This document shows, one piece after another, positions 10,862 through 21,136 of a stretch of DNA of 64,000 nt. The stretch covers positions 210,617,253-210,681,252 of the forward strand of contig OV884060.1 in assembly GCA_930367215.1 (NCBI GenBank), written 5' to 3'. Each line of letters starts with the position of its first letter. Within the stretch, counting starts at the first letter, position 1. The notes under the pieces were generated by a model. The model did no database searches. It worked only from the letters and a program-made list of their open reading frames with translations, and was not told the DNA's origin. Both the position numbers and the translations under genes were made by a program. The DNA comes from Pollenia angustigena. Its lineage: Eukaryota; Arthropoda; Insecta; Diptera; Polleniidae.

Positions 10862-11342
10862 ATGCTATGTTCATACGACGATAAAAACCACTCGTTTCGC
10901 TCTCTGAAACTAGATTGTCAAACATGCTGTTCATACGATTCATTCTTGTTTCATTTTGAAATTTTTTTTTGTGTTGTTAGTGTGATTTTATTTAAAACAG
11001 ATAAAAAAGAAATTAAAAGCTAAAAATATATTATTTAATATTTTTATTAATATTATTATTTGATAATTATCACTTTATTTTATTAAACATAAATTTTTAT
11101 TTTGTATATTATTTTGTTTTGATTTTTTTTGAGAGCTAGTTCAGATAAACTAACGATAATTGTTATCAAAATTAGAGATGATAGTAAATTTTTCCTGTTT
11201 CGCAGCCTGTTTCAAAATGAAACGACCTGTTTCGCTCACAAAATTTTGTATGGGGAAACAAGTCGTTTCAGTCATGTTTGCGGCGCGAAACAGGAATAAG
11301 AGAGCGAAACACGAATATTGCTGTCCGTGTGAACATGGTATA
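10862..11342 (+). mobile_element. Nested MITE A (TATGTTCATACG family)
   Basis: It starts near ATGCTATGTTCATACGACG and ends GTGTGAACATGGTAT, an imperfect inverted pair. It is rich in GAAACGACCTGTTTCGCTC-type words that form internal hairpins. A second copy of the same element is at 11,448-11,917 in the same orientation, with high similarity over its whole length. Confidence 0.65.
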
Positions 11343-11447
11343 AGGTATCGATACTTTTAGTCGATGTGGTATCGATACTTACTTGCATCGGTTTGTATCA
11401 CAAAAGAATAGAAATCAGTATTTAAAAACGTTCTTATTAGTGTTTTA

Positions 11448-11917
11448 TGCTATGTTCATACGACGTTATAAACCACTCGTTTCGCTCTTTGAAACTAGTT
11501 TGTCAAACATGCTGTTCATACGATTTATTCCTGTTTCATTTTGAAATTTTTTTTGTGTTGTTAGTGTGATTTTTTTTAAAATAGATAAAAAAAAAAGTAA
11601 ATAAAACTTAAACATATATTATTTAACACTTTTATTGATATTATTATGTTATAATAATCACTTTATTTTATTAAACATCAATTTTAATTTTGTTTTGATT
11701 TTTTTTGAGAGCTTGTTCAGATAAACTAACGATAAATGTTATCGAAATTGACGATGATAGTACATTTTTCCTGTTTCGCAGCCTGTTTCAAAATGAAACG
11801 ACCTGTTTCGCTCACAAAATTTTGTATGGGGAAACAAGTCGTTTCAATCATGTTTAGGGCGCGAAACAGGAATAAGAGAGCGAAACACGAATATTGCTGT
11901 CCGTGTGAACATGGTAT
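11448..11917 (+). mobile_element. Nested MITE B (TATGTTCATACG family)
   Basis: This is a direct repeat of MITE A, 105 bases further on, with the same CGTTTCGCTC and GGGAAACAAGTCGTTTCA landmarks and a small number of substitutions and deletions. The short frames on both strands inside A and B are the same hairpin sequence translated and are not genes. Confidence 0.65.
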
Positions 11918-12782
11918 TAGCACATTAGTACTATACAATACAATAAGAGCTACTACCCATTAGAATTTTTGTGCAAAACAAAAAGTATAAATATTGAGAC
12001 CACTTTTAGATACCACCAAGTACCAATTTCCTTTCGAAAAATCGTTTTTATCTTAGGAAAAAAATTTTTATGGACCGTTCAGGACGTTATGAATTTATTT
12101 TAAATGTAAATATGTATTTCACTCGTAAAACTGCTCTGAGTGGAGAAGCAGCTCGCGGTTTTTGTCATTATTTCTCAAGGACAAACATGTTGTTCTTGTT
12201 TGTCTAGCTTTCGTTCGTTTTGCGTTGTCACCCCGCATTTGTTTATGATTCGACGTCGTAAAACTGAACCGGGTTACAGTTTTTGCGGTTTCAACATTAA
12301 CTTCATACATATATGCAATCGTTTTTAACCTCAATTTCTTAATGTGACTGGTGGAGAACCATATATAACTCAGACGTTTTACTGGTGGAGTACCAAGGAA
12401 ATAAATCAGAAGTTTACGGATGGAGACCAAAATACTCTGGAGCGGATTCTGGAAGCTCTCGCCTTTCTATACGAAGGTTTAGGTCGAACAAGGACTGGCA
12501 TTACAACTTGAATAGTTGGCCAAAAATAATTTTTAATTTTAAGCAAAATCCAAACAAAAATATGTATTTTATTTTTAAATTGAGAAACATATAATAAAGG
12601 GTGGTAAAACCATAATCCACCATAATTGTGAGTCACCTTCACGTCAAGTTTTTTGCGCAACTTTAATTTACCTTTCTTAGTTTCAGTATTTAATAACTAA
12701 GCAGCGCGTTAAGATGTTAAAGCCTTTTACGAAAATGGGCGTTCAATCAAAATGAAATGAATGCTACGAAAATAATTTAATT

Positions 12783-13031
12783 ATGGCACCTTATTATGCT
12801 AGTGATGAGTATATAAAGAAAACGTTACAAAATGGATTCGTACCCCCTAAGGCCTTCCTAAACCTCGATAGTCAAGGTTTTATGCAAAACGAAACTGGCA
12901 CTCCTATATTTTACCACGTTTATAGAAGAGCCAACATAAAGAATGTATATAGCAAAGAACTTACAACACAAAAAAGCAGATTTGTTACTAGCGTTTACGC
13001 AGCGGATAAAAGTATAGACACAAATATATAA
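12783..13031 (+). CDS. Unassigned 82-codon frame inside the composite element
   Basis: An ATG-initiated frame of 82 residues starts MAPYYASDEYIKKTLQ and contains VPPKAFLNLDSQGF. The composition is protein-like and less AT-biased than its surroundings. I recognise no domain, signal peptide or membrane segment. It could be a surviving exon of a transposon gene or chance. It lies between the nested MITEs and the IS630-type fragment within the 8-bp-flanked element, so a host function is unlikely. Confidence 0.2.
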   Translation: MAPYYASDEYIKKTLQNGFVPPKAFLNLDSQGFMQNETGTPIFYHVYRRANIKNVYSKELTTQKSRFVTSVYAADKSIDTNI

Positions 13032-13424
13032 ATGTATAAATATTAAAAAATATTGGTGGCACAAGATAATTGCCGTTACTTTTTGTTTTATTTCTTGACT
13101 TTAGTTTTTATTTCTCTAAAATATATAAGTAAGGTTTTTTTTCAAATTTTTTCTTTGCATTTAGTTATATAGAAATACATAAGTCGTATTATTAGGAATA
13201 AATATATATTATCCAAAAAATTATAATAACATACAGAAACTACTTGAGAGCCCGTTTATGGGACTGTGTATAATAACTAAGTTATGTATATTTCTACTAT
13301 TTGTTTATTTATAATTAATTATATGTGTTTTGTTTAAATAAACGTTAATAAAAAAAAATTCATTTCGTGCACATCGTGATATTTTTTTGGTCAGCATAAT
13401 CGACCAAATGTTTCCACAACCGGG

Positions 13425-13676
13425 AGAATTGTGTGGAAATTTCAGCAAACCGGGTCTGTAGGAAATGGGAAAACATATGTGCATGCTCGCCCAGTTAGTT
13501 CTGCGGCTGGCGGCGTTATCGTGCCGTACTTCTTCGAAAATGTGGTCGGCCAGGCAATTACCGTGAATGATGTTCGCTATCGCGAGATGATAACGGACTT
13601 CCTACAGCCAGAAATTGAGGAAATGGACCTGGACGATATGTGGTTTTTGGTGTTTACTGGTCAAACGGTTTCTTGA
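13425..13676 (+). pseudogene. IS630/Tc3-type DDE transposase fragment
   Basis: One frame reads, from about 13,431, VGNGKTYVHARPVSSAAGG and then VIVPYFFENVVGQAITVNDV, RYREMITDFLQPEIEEMDLD and DMWF. The PYFFE...VTVNxxRYxxMI segment followed by WFxQDGA is diagnostic of the DDE_3-type transposases of many arthropod Tc3/mariner-like elements. Here the sequence falls apart just after DMWF, exactly where the second catalytic Asp (QDGA) should be, and nothing upstream encodes the first Asp or the DNA-binding domain. The codon content is clearly less AT-rich than the surroundings. Confidence 0.65.
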
Positions 13677-13896
13677 TGCCGTTACTGCTGCTCCAGCTTT
13701 GGAAAATAATCAAAAATTTAGGATTTATTTCAATACCAAAGTGAAACGATTACTTTTGACCGATACCGAATATTTTTTTACCGATACTACTTGGTACCTG
13801 GTGGCTAAGTATCGAATTCAAAAATACTTGGTACTTATATAAAAGTATCGAATATGTACTTGTATTTACTCGTATCGTTTCATCCCTATTCTCACA

Positions 13897-14539
13897 CCAA
13901 TGTAATTTTACCTGTCCCGCTTGACCACGGCAATCGAAAATAAAATTGCCATTGAACATTTGGCAAACGTTTCTCTGATAAAACCTTCGAGAACGACTAC
14001 TGCTAGTGAAACGAAAAAGAACTCATAGAGTTCACCCGTCGCTCAGTTTGTGGCAGGTAATGTTTCGATCTCGAAGGTTTGCTTTAATATTAATAGCGAT
14101 CCTGTGGCGATATCTATAACGAACAACTTAAGCGACATTTACTAAAAACAGTTTTAATTATTCGATTAAAACATCGCTAAACATTCGTTTTTAGTATTTT
14201 TGTAAAAGTTCGTTAGCGAAGCCTTTATATCTTTCTGTCTTAATTTTGTGTGCTTTTTTCACTAAAAAGAGTACGTTTTGTATTTTTTATGTATAATACA
14301 TATCGTTAGCTATAATGCAAAAAGGCGTAACTAACAAAAATATAATTTTACAGGAGAAGCAAAAAACTTTATTAAATGAAAACTATAAACATGCGAGAAA
14401 AGATGCATTGATCGTCGTCCATGGAATTCTTAAAACAATTTTCAAAGGAAACCATTTCATTATAATTTGTTGAAAAAAAAAATGGTTAATTACGTTGTTT
14501 TTCATTTATAAAATAAAATGAATTTAATATAAAATTAAA
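13897..14539. other. Non-coding stretch, nothing recognised
   Basis: AT-rich DNA downstream of the 8-bp target duplication. No gene or clear repeat boundary is seen. Confidence 0.35.
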
Positions 14540-14794
14540 AAATAATAGGGAAACGTCAAAATATAAATTTTTTTATGTTTTGCGCCAAAATAACCGAAAA
14601 AAATTCGTAGAAAAACTGCGAATAAATAATGTGAATTTAATAATCTCTTTTATAGCCCAAACAAAACTTGTATTTTGTTTTTGTATCAATTTTTGCCTTG
14701 TCAGCATTTTTGACAACCGCCTATTAATTTGCAAAAAAATACATGGGGCTTTTTATAGTTGTAGAGTTGCACTTACCTTGTTGAATTCGCCTTG
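14540..14794 (+). mobile_element. CAAGGCGAATT-family MITE, 5'-truncated
   Basis: It matches the right two-thirds of 6,577-6,898, from 'aatagggaaacgtcaaaata' to the terminal ACCTTGTTGAATTCGCCTTG. The left terminal repeat is missing. Confidence 0.7.
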
Positions 14795-15115
14795 AGCGGG
14801 GTCTAGCAAATTTAGCAGACAGTAAAATTGGACAGTGATTTGACACTTGCTAAGAGTAAATTGATTTTTTGTTTGAAAAATAAAGAAAAAATCAAAAAGT
14901 AAACAAAAAATTAATATATTCTGCTTCTATTTTTTATGTTTTAGTTAAGTTTTATATTTGTTCACACAATATAGTTATTTGAATCTATTTTTAAATTTAC
15001 TTAGCTCATACAAAACAAGTTTAGCTGAACATGCATTCAACATTCACGTTTGACATATTTTAAAAGGTGAACTGTCTTAACAACTGTCTGGACGCCTAAT
15101 AGTACGTTTCCACTT
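14795..15115. other. Non-coding stretch, nothing recognised
   Basis: A short unassigned AT-rich interval between two inverted-repeat elements. Confidence 0.35.
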
Positions 15116-15233
15116 ACATGTTTTGGACCACAAAACTAGTTTTGCAGCAAAACAAGTGTTTTGCTACTTGTTTTTCTATACATTTTTCATGTTCGAAAAC
15201 TCAAACAAAAACTAGTTTTGCTCCAAAACATGT
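15116..15233. mobile_element. Short palindromic MITE (ACATGTTTTGGA ends)
   Basis: The ends ACATGTTTTGGACCACAAAA and the inverted TTTTGCTCCAAAACATGT enclose repeated CAAAACTAGTTTTG words that could fold into one hairpin. Confidence 0.55.
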
Positions 15234-15360
15234 CGAAAATCCTGAATACAACTCTGGGTTATCCAGTATTGGTGATTGATAATTTCAAAAAAGTGACATA
15301 TTAACCAAAATATCAAGACATTTAATAATTTCTTTTATAAAAAAGTGATAATTTTAATTT

Positions 15361-15459
15361 GCAAAAAAAAATTTGACAGCTATCTATTAAATTGCAAAAA
15401 CAAAATACATGGGCTTTTTGTAGTTGTAGAGTTGCACTTACCTTTTTAAATTCTCCTTG
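15361..15459 (+). mobile_element. CAAGGCGAATT-family MITE, terminal fragment
   Basis: Only the right end of the family is present: 'atttgacagc', the 'acatgggctttttg' block, then TTAAATTCTCCTTG with two changes in the terminal repeat. Confidence 0.6.
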
Positions 15460-15591
15460 ATGCCTGTTAAATGTTCATCTTCGTCAACAGCGAAAAATAA
15501 TGAAAAAAGGAAAACAATAACTTCCGTCTGTCTATTAATTTCGCGATTGTGAAAGGTTTAGGCAAGTTCAAAAGAGAATAACTGCCGGTTC

Positions 15592-15720
15592 ACACGCGTC
15601 AAGTTTGACTCTTCAAGTCTTGAGCTTTTAGGAGAAGGGAAAAGAGAATGCATATCTTTTTCCCTCTCTCCTAAAAACTCAAGACTTGACGAGTCAAACT
15701 TGACGTGTGTGAACTGTCAC
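15592..15720. mobile_element. GGTTCACAC-family MITE, copy 1
   Basis: A 129-bp near-perfect hairpin: GGTTCACACGCGTCAAGTTT pairs with AAACTTGACGTGTGTGAAC, and CAAGTCTTGAGCTTTTAGGA pairs with TCCTAAAAACTCAAGACTTG. TAA flanks both sides (15,589-15,591 and 15,721-15,723), a 3-bp duplication typical of Harbinger-type MITEs. Related copies are at 58,201 and 62,536. Confidence 0.75.
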
Positions 15721-15786
15721 TAAGAAAAATGTCAGCCTTTCAATTTCAACATTGTAAATTGGGACTAAATTGAGGGTTATAGCCTT

Positions 15787-16227
15787 TTCACACTTGTCAA
15801 CATTTAACATTTAACATCAATTTGCGAAAATGTTTTAATTTTCCCATAAGAAATACATAGGGCTAAAAATCAAAATTTTTCAACATTTTTACAGAATGTT
15901 ACTATCTCATTTTGTTCCCTTTTACATTTTTCGATTCTTTTAGTGTCATCACTAGAAAAGTGGCAATAAATTCTGTTATTATTGTGGCATCACTGACAAA
16001 GTGGAAGTTGCTTTGAAATCAGCGTTACCATTTCTCAAGTTTTTCCCTTTTTGCAACCCTTATTTTGCTTAAATTATTAAACGAAATGGATTAGAAATAC
16101 ATTTTGGTGTTATCTTTTGAAATGTTGGCACTTTTGTAGAAAAAAAGGATTTAAAAAAAATAAGAGTTTTTTTCAGAAATGGTGACATTTTTTATTAACA
16201 GTAGATGTTAGATGTTTCAAGTGTGAA
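15787..16227. mobile_element. TTCACACTTG-ended element, copy 1
   Basis: The ends TTCACACTTGTCAACATTTA and GTTAGATGTTTCAAGTGTGAA are imperfect inverted repeats. The right half is repeated at about 17,858-18,412. The site GTAGATGTTAGATGTTTCAA (16,201-16,220) is uninterrupted here and therefore serves as the empty site for the insertion at 17,997-18,327. Confidence 0.55.
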
Positions 16228-16354
16228 CGCGTATTTCACATTTTCAACATTTTCCATGTGTTCCTCCGAAATGTATGCAAGTGTACAAAGGGTATTATTT
16301 GTTCCCTTTTACATTTTTCGATCCTTTTAGTGTCATCACTGGCTGTAGGAAATA

Positions 16355-16565
16355 TCGCCCAAAGAAAAATGGCCCAAAAAATTAAATGAAAAATCGCCCA
16401 AATGAAGAATTTCCCAAAAGAACATGAAAAATTACCCAAAAAGTTATATATGAAATTTTGCCCAAAAAAAGCTAAAAAGGGCCCAAAATAAAAATTAAAA
16501 ATTACCCAAAAAAAAAAAAATAATTTTTTCCCAAAAAAAAAAAAAAAAATTTTAAAATTTCCCAA
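16355..16565. repeat. Degenerate short repeat of GCCCAAA words with A/T runs
   Basis: CGCCCAAA / TTGCCCAAA / TTACCCAAA words recur roughly every 18-25 bases, with homopolymer A runs at the right end. The minus-strand frame across it is mostly Phe, Trp, Ile and Gly and reflects the repeat. Confidence 0.6.
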
Positions 16566-16783
16566 TTTGCAAAACAGTGTTTATTATTCATATAAATTTA
16601 GTTACATACAAATGTAAGTTTTATGTAAAAAATTGCATTGTTTCTTCGACAGCTGCGCGGCAGTATGAACAGTAATACCTAGTTGAGCCCTCCGCCAAAC
16701 TTTGTGCACTCTTCAATAGTTAAATATTAATTAATCACTGCATAGTTATAATCAATTACTCAAAACAGAATATAGCTTTTTGC

Positions 16784-17637
16784 AAGGTGGCATGTCATGA
16801 AGTCCAGTGTCGTAATGTCCATGGACACTGTGACACTTTTGAAAACGTCATAACGTCCGTGGGCATTAAGATATTTTGCAAATGGACATTATGTCATTTT
16901 TAAAAATGTCATAAGGTTCATAATTACTAAAGATGTTTAATACAAAAAAAGATCTACATACACGCAGAGAAAACCCTGTTTTATTATGGTCACAACCAAC
17001 AAAACTATTTTTAAAGAAACTTATTTTACCATAATATGGTTGTCGGTGACAATGATATGGTTAAATTAAACATTTAAAAATGGTCTTGATGTTTTTTCTT
17101 TGCGTGCATATATTAAACATATAGCGGAAACACTTTTGGGCGCAAGGATTTTCTCCCCTATGGCGTAACAAATACCGGCAGCGCTTACTAAAGCGTCTCG
17201 GCATAGCCGGCCTTCGGCCAGGCGCAGATATTTCCTACTTTATGGTATAACAAAAACCGGCTTCGCTAACTAAAGCTTCTCTGCATAGCCGGCCTTCGGT
17301 CGGGCGCAAGGACTTTCTCCTCTATGATATAATAAAAACCGGCTTCGCTTACTAAAGCTTCTCTGCGCAGACGGCCTTTGGGTGGGCGCAAGGATTTTTT
17401 GCTTTATGGTATAACAAGTACCGGTTTCGCTAAGTAAAGCTTCTAAAATCTGCCTTGTTTCCGAACGAAGGCCGACTTCGCAGATAAGCTTTAGTTAGCG
17501 AAGCCAGTATTTGTTATACCATAGAGGACAAAATCCTTGCGCCCGGCCTAAGGCCGTCTATGTTTTCGAGTTTGTATGCTATGCTTTCAAGTTTGTCCAC
17601 GGACACTATGACACTGAACGTTATGACATGCCACCTT
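16784..17637. mobile_element. TIR element hosting an 82-bp repeat array, TTTGC duplication
   Basis: It starts AAGGTGGCATGTCAT and ends ATGACATGCCACCTT, an exact 15-bp inverted repeat. It is flanked by TTTGC at 16,779-16,783 and 17,638-17,642; an 8-bp reading of the same flanks (CTTTTTGC) is also possible with slightly asymmetric ends. Words such as GTCCATGGACA and GTCCACGGACA lie just inside both ends. The middle carries the 82-bp array. Confidence 0.65.
17139..17575. repeat. 82-bp GC-rich tandem repeat, array 1
   Basis: GGCGCA starts at 17,139, 17,221, 17,303 and 17,385, exactly 82 apart. Each unit holds ATAGCCGGCCTTCGGCC (a hairpin), a GGTATAACAA block and GCTAACTAAAGCTTCTCTGC. After the fourth unit the repeat turns round: 17,465-17,575 is in the opposite orientation. 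The units are much more GC-rich than the surrounding sequence. They match array 2 at 21,478-21,860. Confidence 0.85.
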
Positions 17638-17747
17638 TTTGCAATATGTCCCGTTATTTTTGTAAATAACATTTAGGAATTCGACGTATAGTAATAATGA
17701 ATGATTTAGACAAATAGTATGTAAGATTTTGACGATATTTTAAAAAT

Positions 17748-18412
17748 GAAAAATGGCCGGGAGAAATTGGGCTATTTTTCATATAATATTTTTGGGTGAA
17801 AAATCACCAAATTTAAAAAACGAAAAATCACCCAATATTATGCTTAATTTTGCTGAAATTATTAAACAAAATGAATTAGATACACATTTTGGTGTTATCA
17901 TTTTAAATGTTTACACTTTTGTAGAAAAAAAGTGTTTAAAAATATAAAAGTTTATTTTTCAGAAATGGTGAGATTTTTTATTGATAGTAGATGTTACTTG
18001 GGGGTTACACAATCAAGTTTTGCCTATCAAGTTTTAATACACTCACACTTTTTTACCAATCGACTCATACTTTTAAAAATTGATACGAACTTGCTTTTAA
18101 AATTCTCTTTCCAGTGAGTGTTTCAATTTACGTTCAAGAAAACAGCTGATTTCAAGGTTAGTGAGCAAAATTTTCGTTTCTCTTTATAAGTTTTTTTCTT
18201 GATGGCATCTTGAAAGTAAATTGCTCAAAAATTGAATGCAGCCTCATCACAACTATCAATTTTTGGAAATTTTGACAAACAGTATATGTAAAAGACTCAA
18301 GAAAAACTTGAGCGTGTAACTGCAGTGTTAGATGTTTCAAGTGTGAACGCGTTTTTCACATTTTCAACATCTTCCATGCGTTCCTCCGAAATGTATGAAA
18401 GTGTCATACGTC
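17748..18412. mobile_element. TTCACACTTG-ended element, copy 2 (interrupted)
   Basis: From about 17,858 ('atgaattagatacacatttt') to about 18,412 this copies the right half of 15,787-16,300, with one interruption at 17,997-18,327. The left part is diverged. Confidence 0.5.
17997..18327. mobile_element. 331-bp MITE with TTA duplication inside copy 2
   Basis: TTA flanks both sides (17,994-17,996 and 18,328-18,330). The corresponding place in copy 1 (16,201-16,220) lacks the insert and has one TTA, so the boundaries are directly supported. The inner ends GGTTACACAATCAAG and CTTGAGCGTGTAAC are imperfect inverted repeats. A TTA duplication suggests Harbinger-type mobilisation. Confidence 0.7.
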
Positions 18413-18465
18413 ACTTTTTTCATCTCTGTATGTTTTGTGGTTCACACTATGAAAGTTTTTTTTCA

Positions 18466-18543
18466 GAAAGTCTGAGTTTATAGGTGAGAGAGGAGAGAAG
18501 AAAAGCATGGTTTCTTCCCCTCTCACCAATTAACTCAGACTTT
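18466..18543. repeat. Short hairpin element
   Basis: GAAAGTCTGAGTT and AACTCAGACTTTG pair, with GGTGAGAGAGGAGAGAAGA and CCCCTCTCACC pairing inside. It looks like a solo MITE hairpin. Confidence 0.45.
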
Positions 18544-18794
18544 GTCTGTAGTGCGATTCTGTAATTAATTTTAACAATAGTTGTCATTGTTAAAAAAATT
18601 AACAAGCAAATTAACGATTTTGCTATTCTGTAACATTTTAAACAGCACTTGTTATCGTTAAGTATATATGTATGCTCCTGGGTACATCTAAAACTTTTTG
18701 ATGTGATTAAATTTCATATTGTAAGTATTTATTGTTTATGTGTTACATTATTGTACTTATTTTATTGTATTATAATTTTTAAATAGACAATCCC

Positions 18795-18830
18795 CTGAAA
18801 AAGTCGACAAGCAATCGACAAAACGTCGGG
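18795..18830 (+). other. Degenerate hammerhead-ribozyme-like motif
   Basis: CTGAAAAAGTCGA, a short loop, then TCGACAAAACGTC resembles the CUGANGA - stem II - GAAA-C-GUC layout of hammerhead ribozymes carried in Penelope-like elements. The essential GA of CUGANGA is replaced by AA and GAAA is read as CAAA or AAAA, so it should be inactive if it ever was one. This is pattern recognition only. Confidence 0.25.
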
Positions 18831-21136
18831 AACAAAATATTGTAATAAAAAATTGAATTTTATTTACATTGAAGGAATTTAGGCCCTATTAGCTTGATAA
18901 AAACCACATTAATAGAAAGTTTTATGTTTTTTTTTTTAGCAATTTCAAATAGCTTGAGTAAAATATCATGATTCGTAACAGTTTAAGCCGAACTTAAATG
19001 ATTTTCAAGGGGGAATTTACATTGAAGCCATGGTAAGTTATGGACCAATCATCCCAAGACTCTGCAGAGTGATTTCTGGTATTAAAAAACATATATTTGC
19101 ATAAATTTTAATACTGTAGTGAAATTAGCTTAAGCGTTTCAGAAGGCTGCAAAATATGGGATCTAAGGTAAATTATGGACTCTTTTTTTTATTGCCAGTT
19201 GGATGTGTGTGCGTTTAATTACTTCAAATTCCTTTTTATGCTTACTTTATAAATGTTTGAAAATAAATTACTTTTCAATTTTTTTTAAAAAAATTTTATT
19301 ATTTGACAGAATATAATATTTTCCAACAAAAAAATTTTAACTGTTTTCATTTGTACAAAAATTTCAAATATAATCTGCTGCAGTGCTGTATCATGTACAT
19401 TGTCACAAATTATAACATTGTACAATATGTGGTAAGTGAAAGCAAACTCTGTGTAACTATTTGGCTTACAACCAGAGTACTAGGATTTTTAGTAACGGGA
19501 TAATTTCTATTCCACACATTATGCTTCAATTTTTTTTTTCTTTTTGCTTCTTTTTTAAGTTGACAACCAAATTTGACGTTTTATGTTAACAATAACTGTC
19601 AACGAAAATGGACTAACAATATTTGGACTAGAAGTATTACATTTAATTACATCCCTGTGTATATTATAGTTTATCTAAAATACAACACTGTGTACAAAAA
19701 CGAAGCAATTTTTTGTGAAGTTTTAGTACATTTTAGTATGAAAAAATACTTGAACATTTTATTGCGATTTTACAAATAAAGGAAATATTAAAAACGCCAT
19801 AAATTATCGTTTAATATATTGATAACTAAATTTTTAGTTTGTTAATTGACCATTTTTTTTAAGAGGTAAAGCTTTAAACATTTAAAAGAATGAAAATAAA
19901 CAAAAAACTTCAATACATAAATTTTTAGTTTGTGGTTATGTCAATCTATTTTTCATACAAATGGATGAGACAAAGAAAAAAAAACAAATTAAATCTAACA
20001 AAAAACAAAATTCGATTAGTTATTTTAATTATTTACATTAAGTAGTTGGAAATCGGAAGAAATGAAAAAATGTATTAAATCGAAAAAATAAAAATGTTAT
20101 TGTGCAAATGAAAAAATATATTGGGAAATCAAAGACAATATTAATATCTTCGAATATGCAAGGGTGTAAGAGAGGTGCAGTGGTTTTAAGAGTATTATAT
20201 TACTGTGAGTTAGAAGAGTAAAAATATATTGAAAAACAAGGTTAAATTCAAATGTCAGTCAATTTAAAACTTAAAAAGAGTTGAAAGATAAAGTTTAATT
20301 TGTTGAGGTTTTTTTTTGGTATGTTGCTAAATATTGCAAATTATATATTTTTTAAGAAAATATTGAAATAAAAAAGAGAATATTAAAAAAATTAAAATTT
20401 TTTATAATAAATACATTGGTAGGTAAATCTGTTATCTACCTGTTACATACATATATCTCATATAAACTTCCTGTTTGTTTTTATGTGTGTTTTAAATTAT
20501 TTTTTAATTTTTTTGTGTAAAACATACCTATCAAGGAAAAGAAACTTTCCCAAATTTCTTTTTTTTAGATAGTTTTTTTATTTGTTAAAATTATGTTAAA
20601 TTTACATATGCATATTAATTTATGTATATAACTGTAAAATACCCCAGTAATTTACTTTTTTATTTTACGAAAAAATGGAGTTTATATATATATGTATTTC
20701 GTTCTCTTTGATTTGTTTATCAGGGTCTTTTTAGTTGTATGTATATATATATTTATGGGCTATTTACTTTTTATTTGAGTGTTTTATCCTATATAACTTT
20801 AAGAAGATTAATTACCTTCACTTTTTTAATTTAAAATTTGGAGTTTGTTTACTTTATTGTCATTGTTTGATGAACTCTTGGATTTTATTTATATTTCCTC
20901 ACTATGTACATACATACATATGTATGTATTTACGTGATTTTTTTCTTGGTATTATCATCATAGGTATAAGTATGTAGGTACATATGGTACTATATTAATG
21001 GTATGTATTTTGATTGTAGGTACAAATATTAATTTAATTTTGAATTTCTAATTGCGGAAGTTTTGATCTACATAATTACAACTACATTCATAGGAATATT
21101 ATGTACCTACCTATGTGTATAAATTTATAATAATAA
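18831..21136. other. AT-rich non-coding stretch
   Basis: About 2.3 kb with long A/T runs, ATGTATGTAC-type microsatellite words near 20,900-21,000, and no frame with recognisable protein character. No RNA gene was identified. Confidence 0.4.

Larger units (their letters stand above)
10840..13888. mobile_element. Composite hAT-type element with 8-bp target duplication
   Basis: The left end reads TAGGGATGAAACGATA (10,840-10,855) and the right end is its exact reverse complement (13,873-13,888). The flanks are identical 8-mers, TTCTCACA, at 10,832-10,839 and 13,889-13,896. An 8-bp duplication with TAGGG-like ends fits the hAT superfamily. The interior contains two nested short elements, a block of ATCGATAC-rich sub-terminal repeats on both sides, an unassigned 82-codon frame and a fragment of an unrelated IS630/Tc3-type transposase. 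No hAT transposase is visible, so it is a non-autonomous composite of 3,049 bp. Confidence 0.7.

Noticed and set aside
16236..16565. A Phe/Trp-rich membrane-like protein of 109 residues on the minus strand
   Set aside because: It is the translation of degenerate GCCCAAA repeats and homopolymer A runs.
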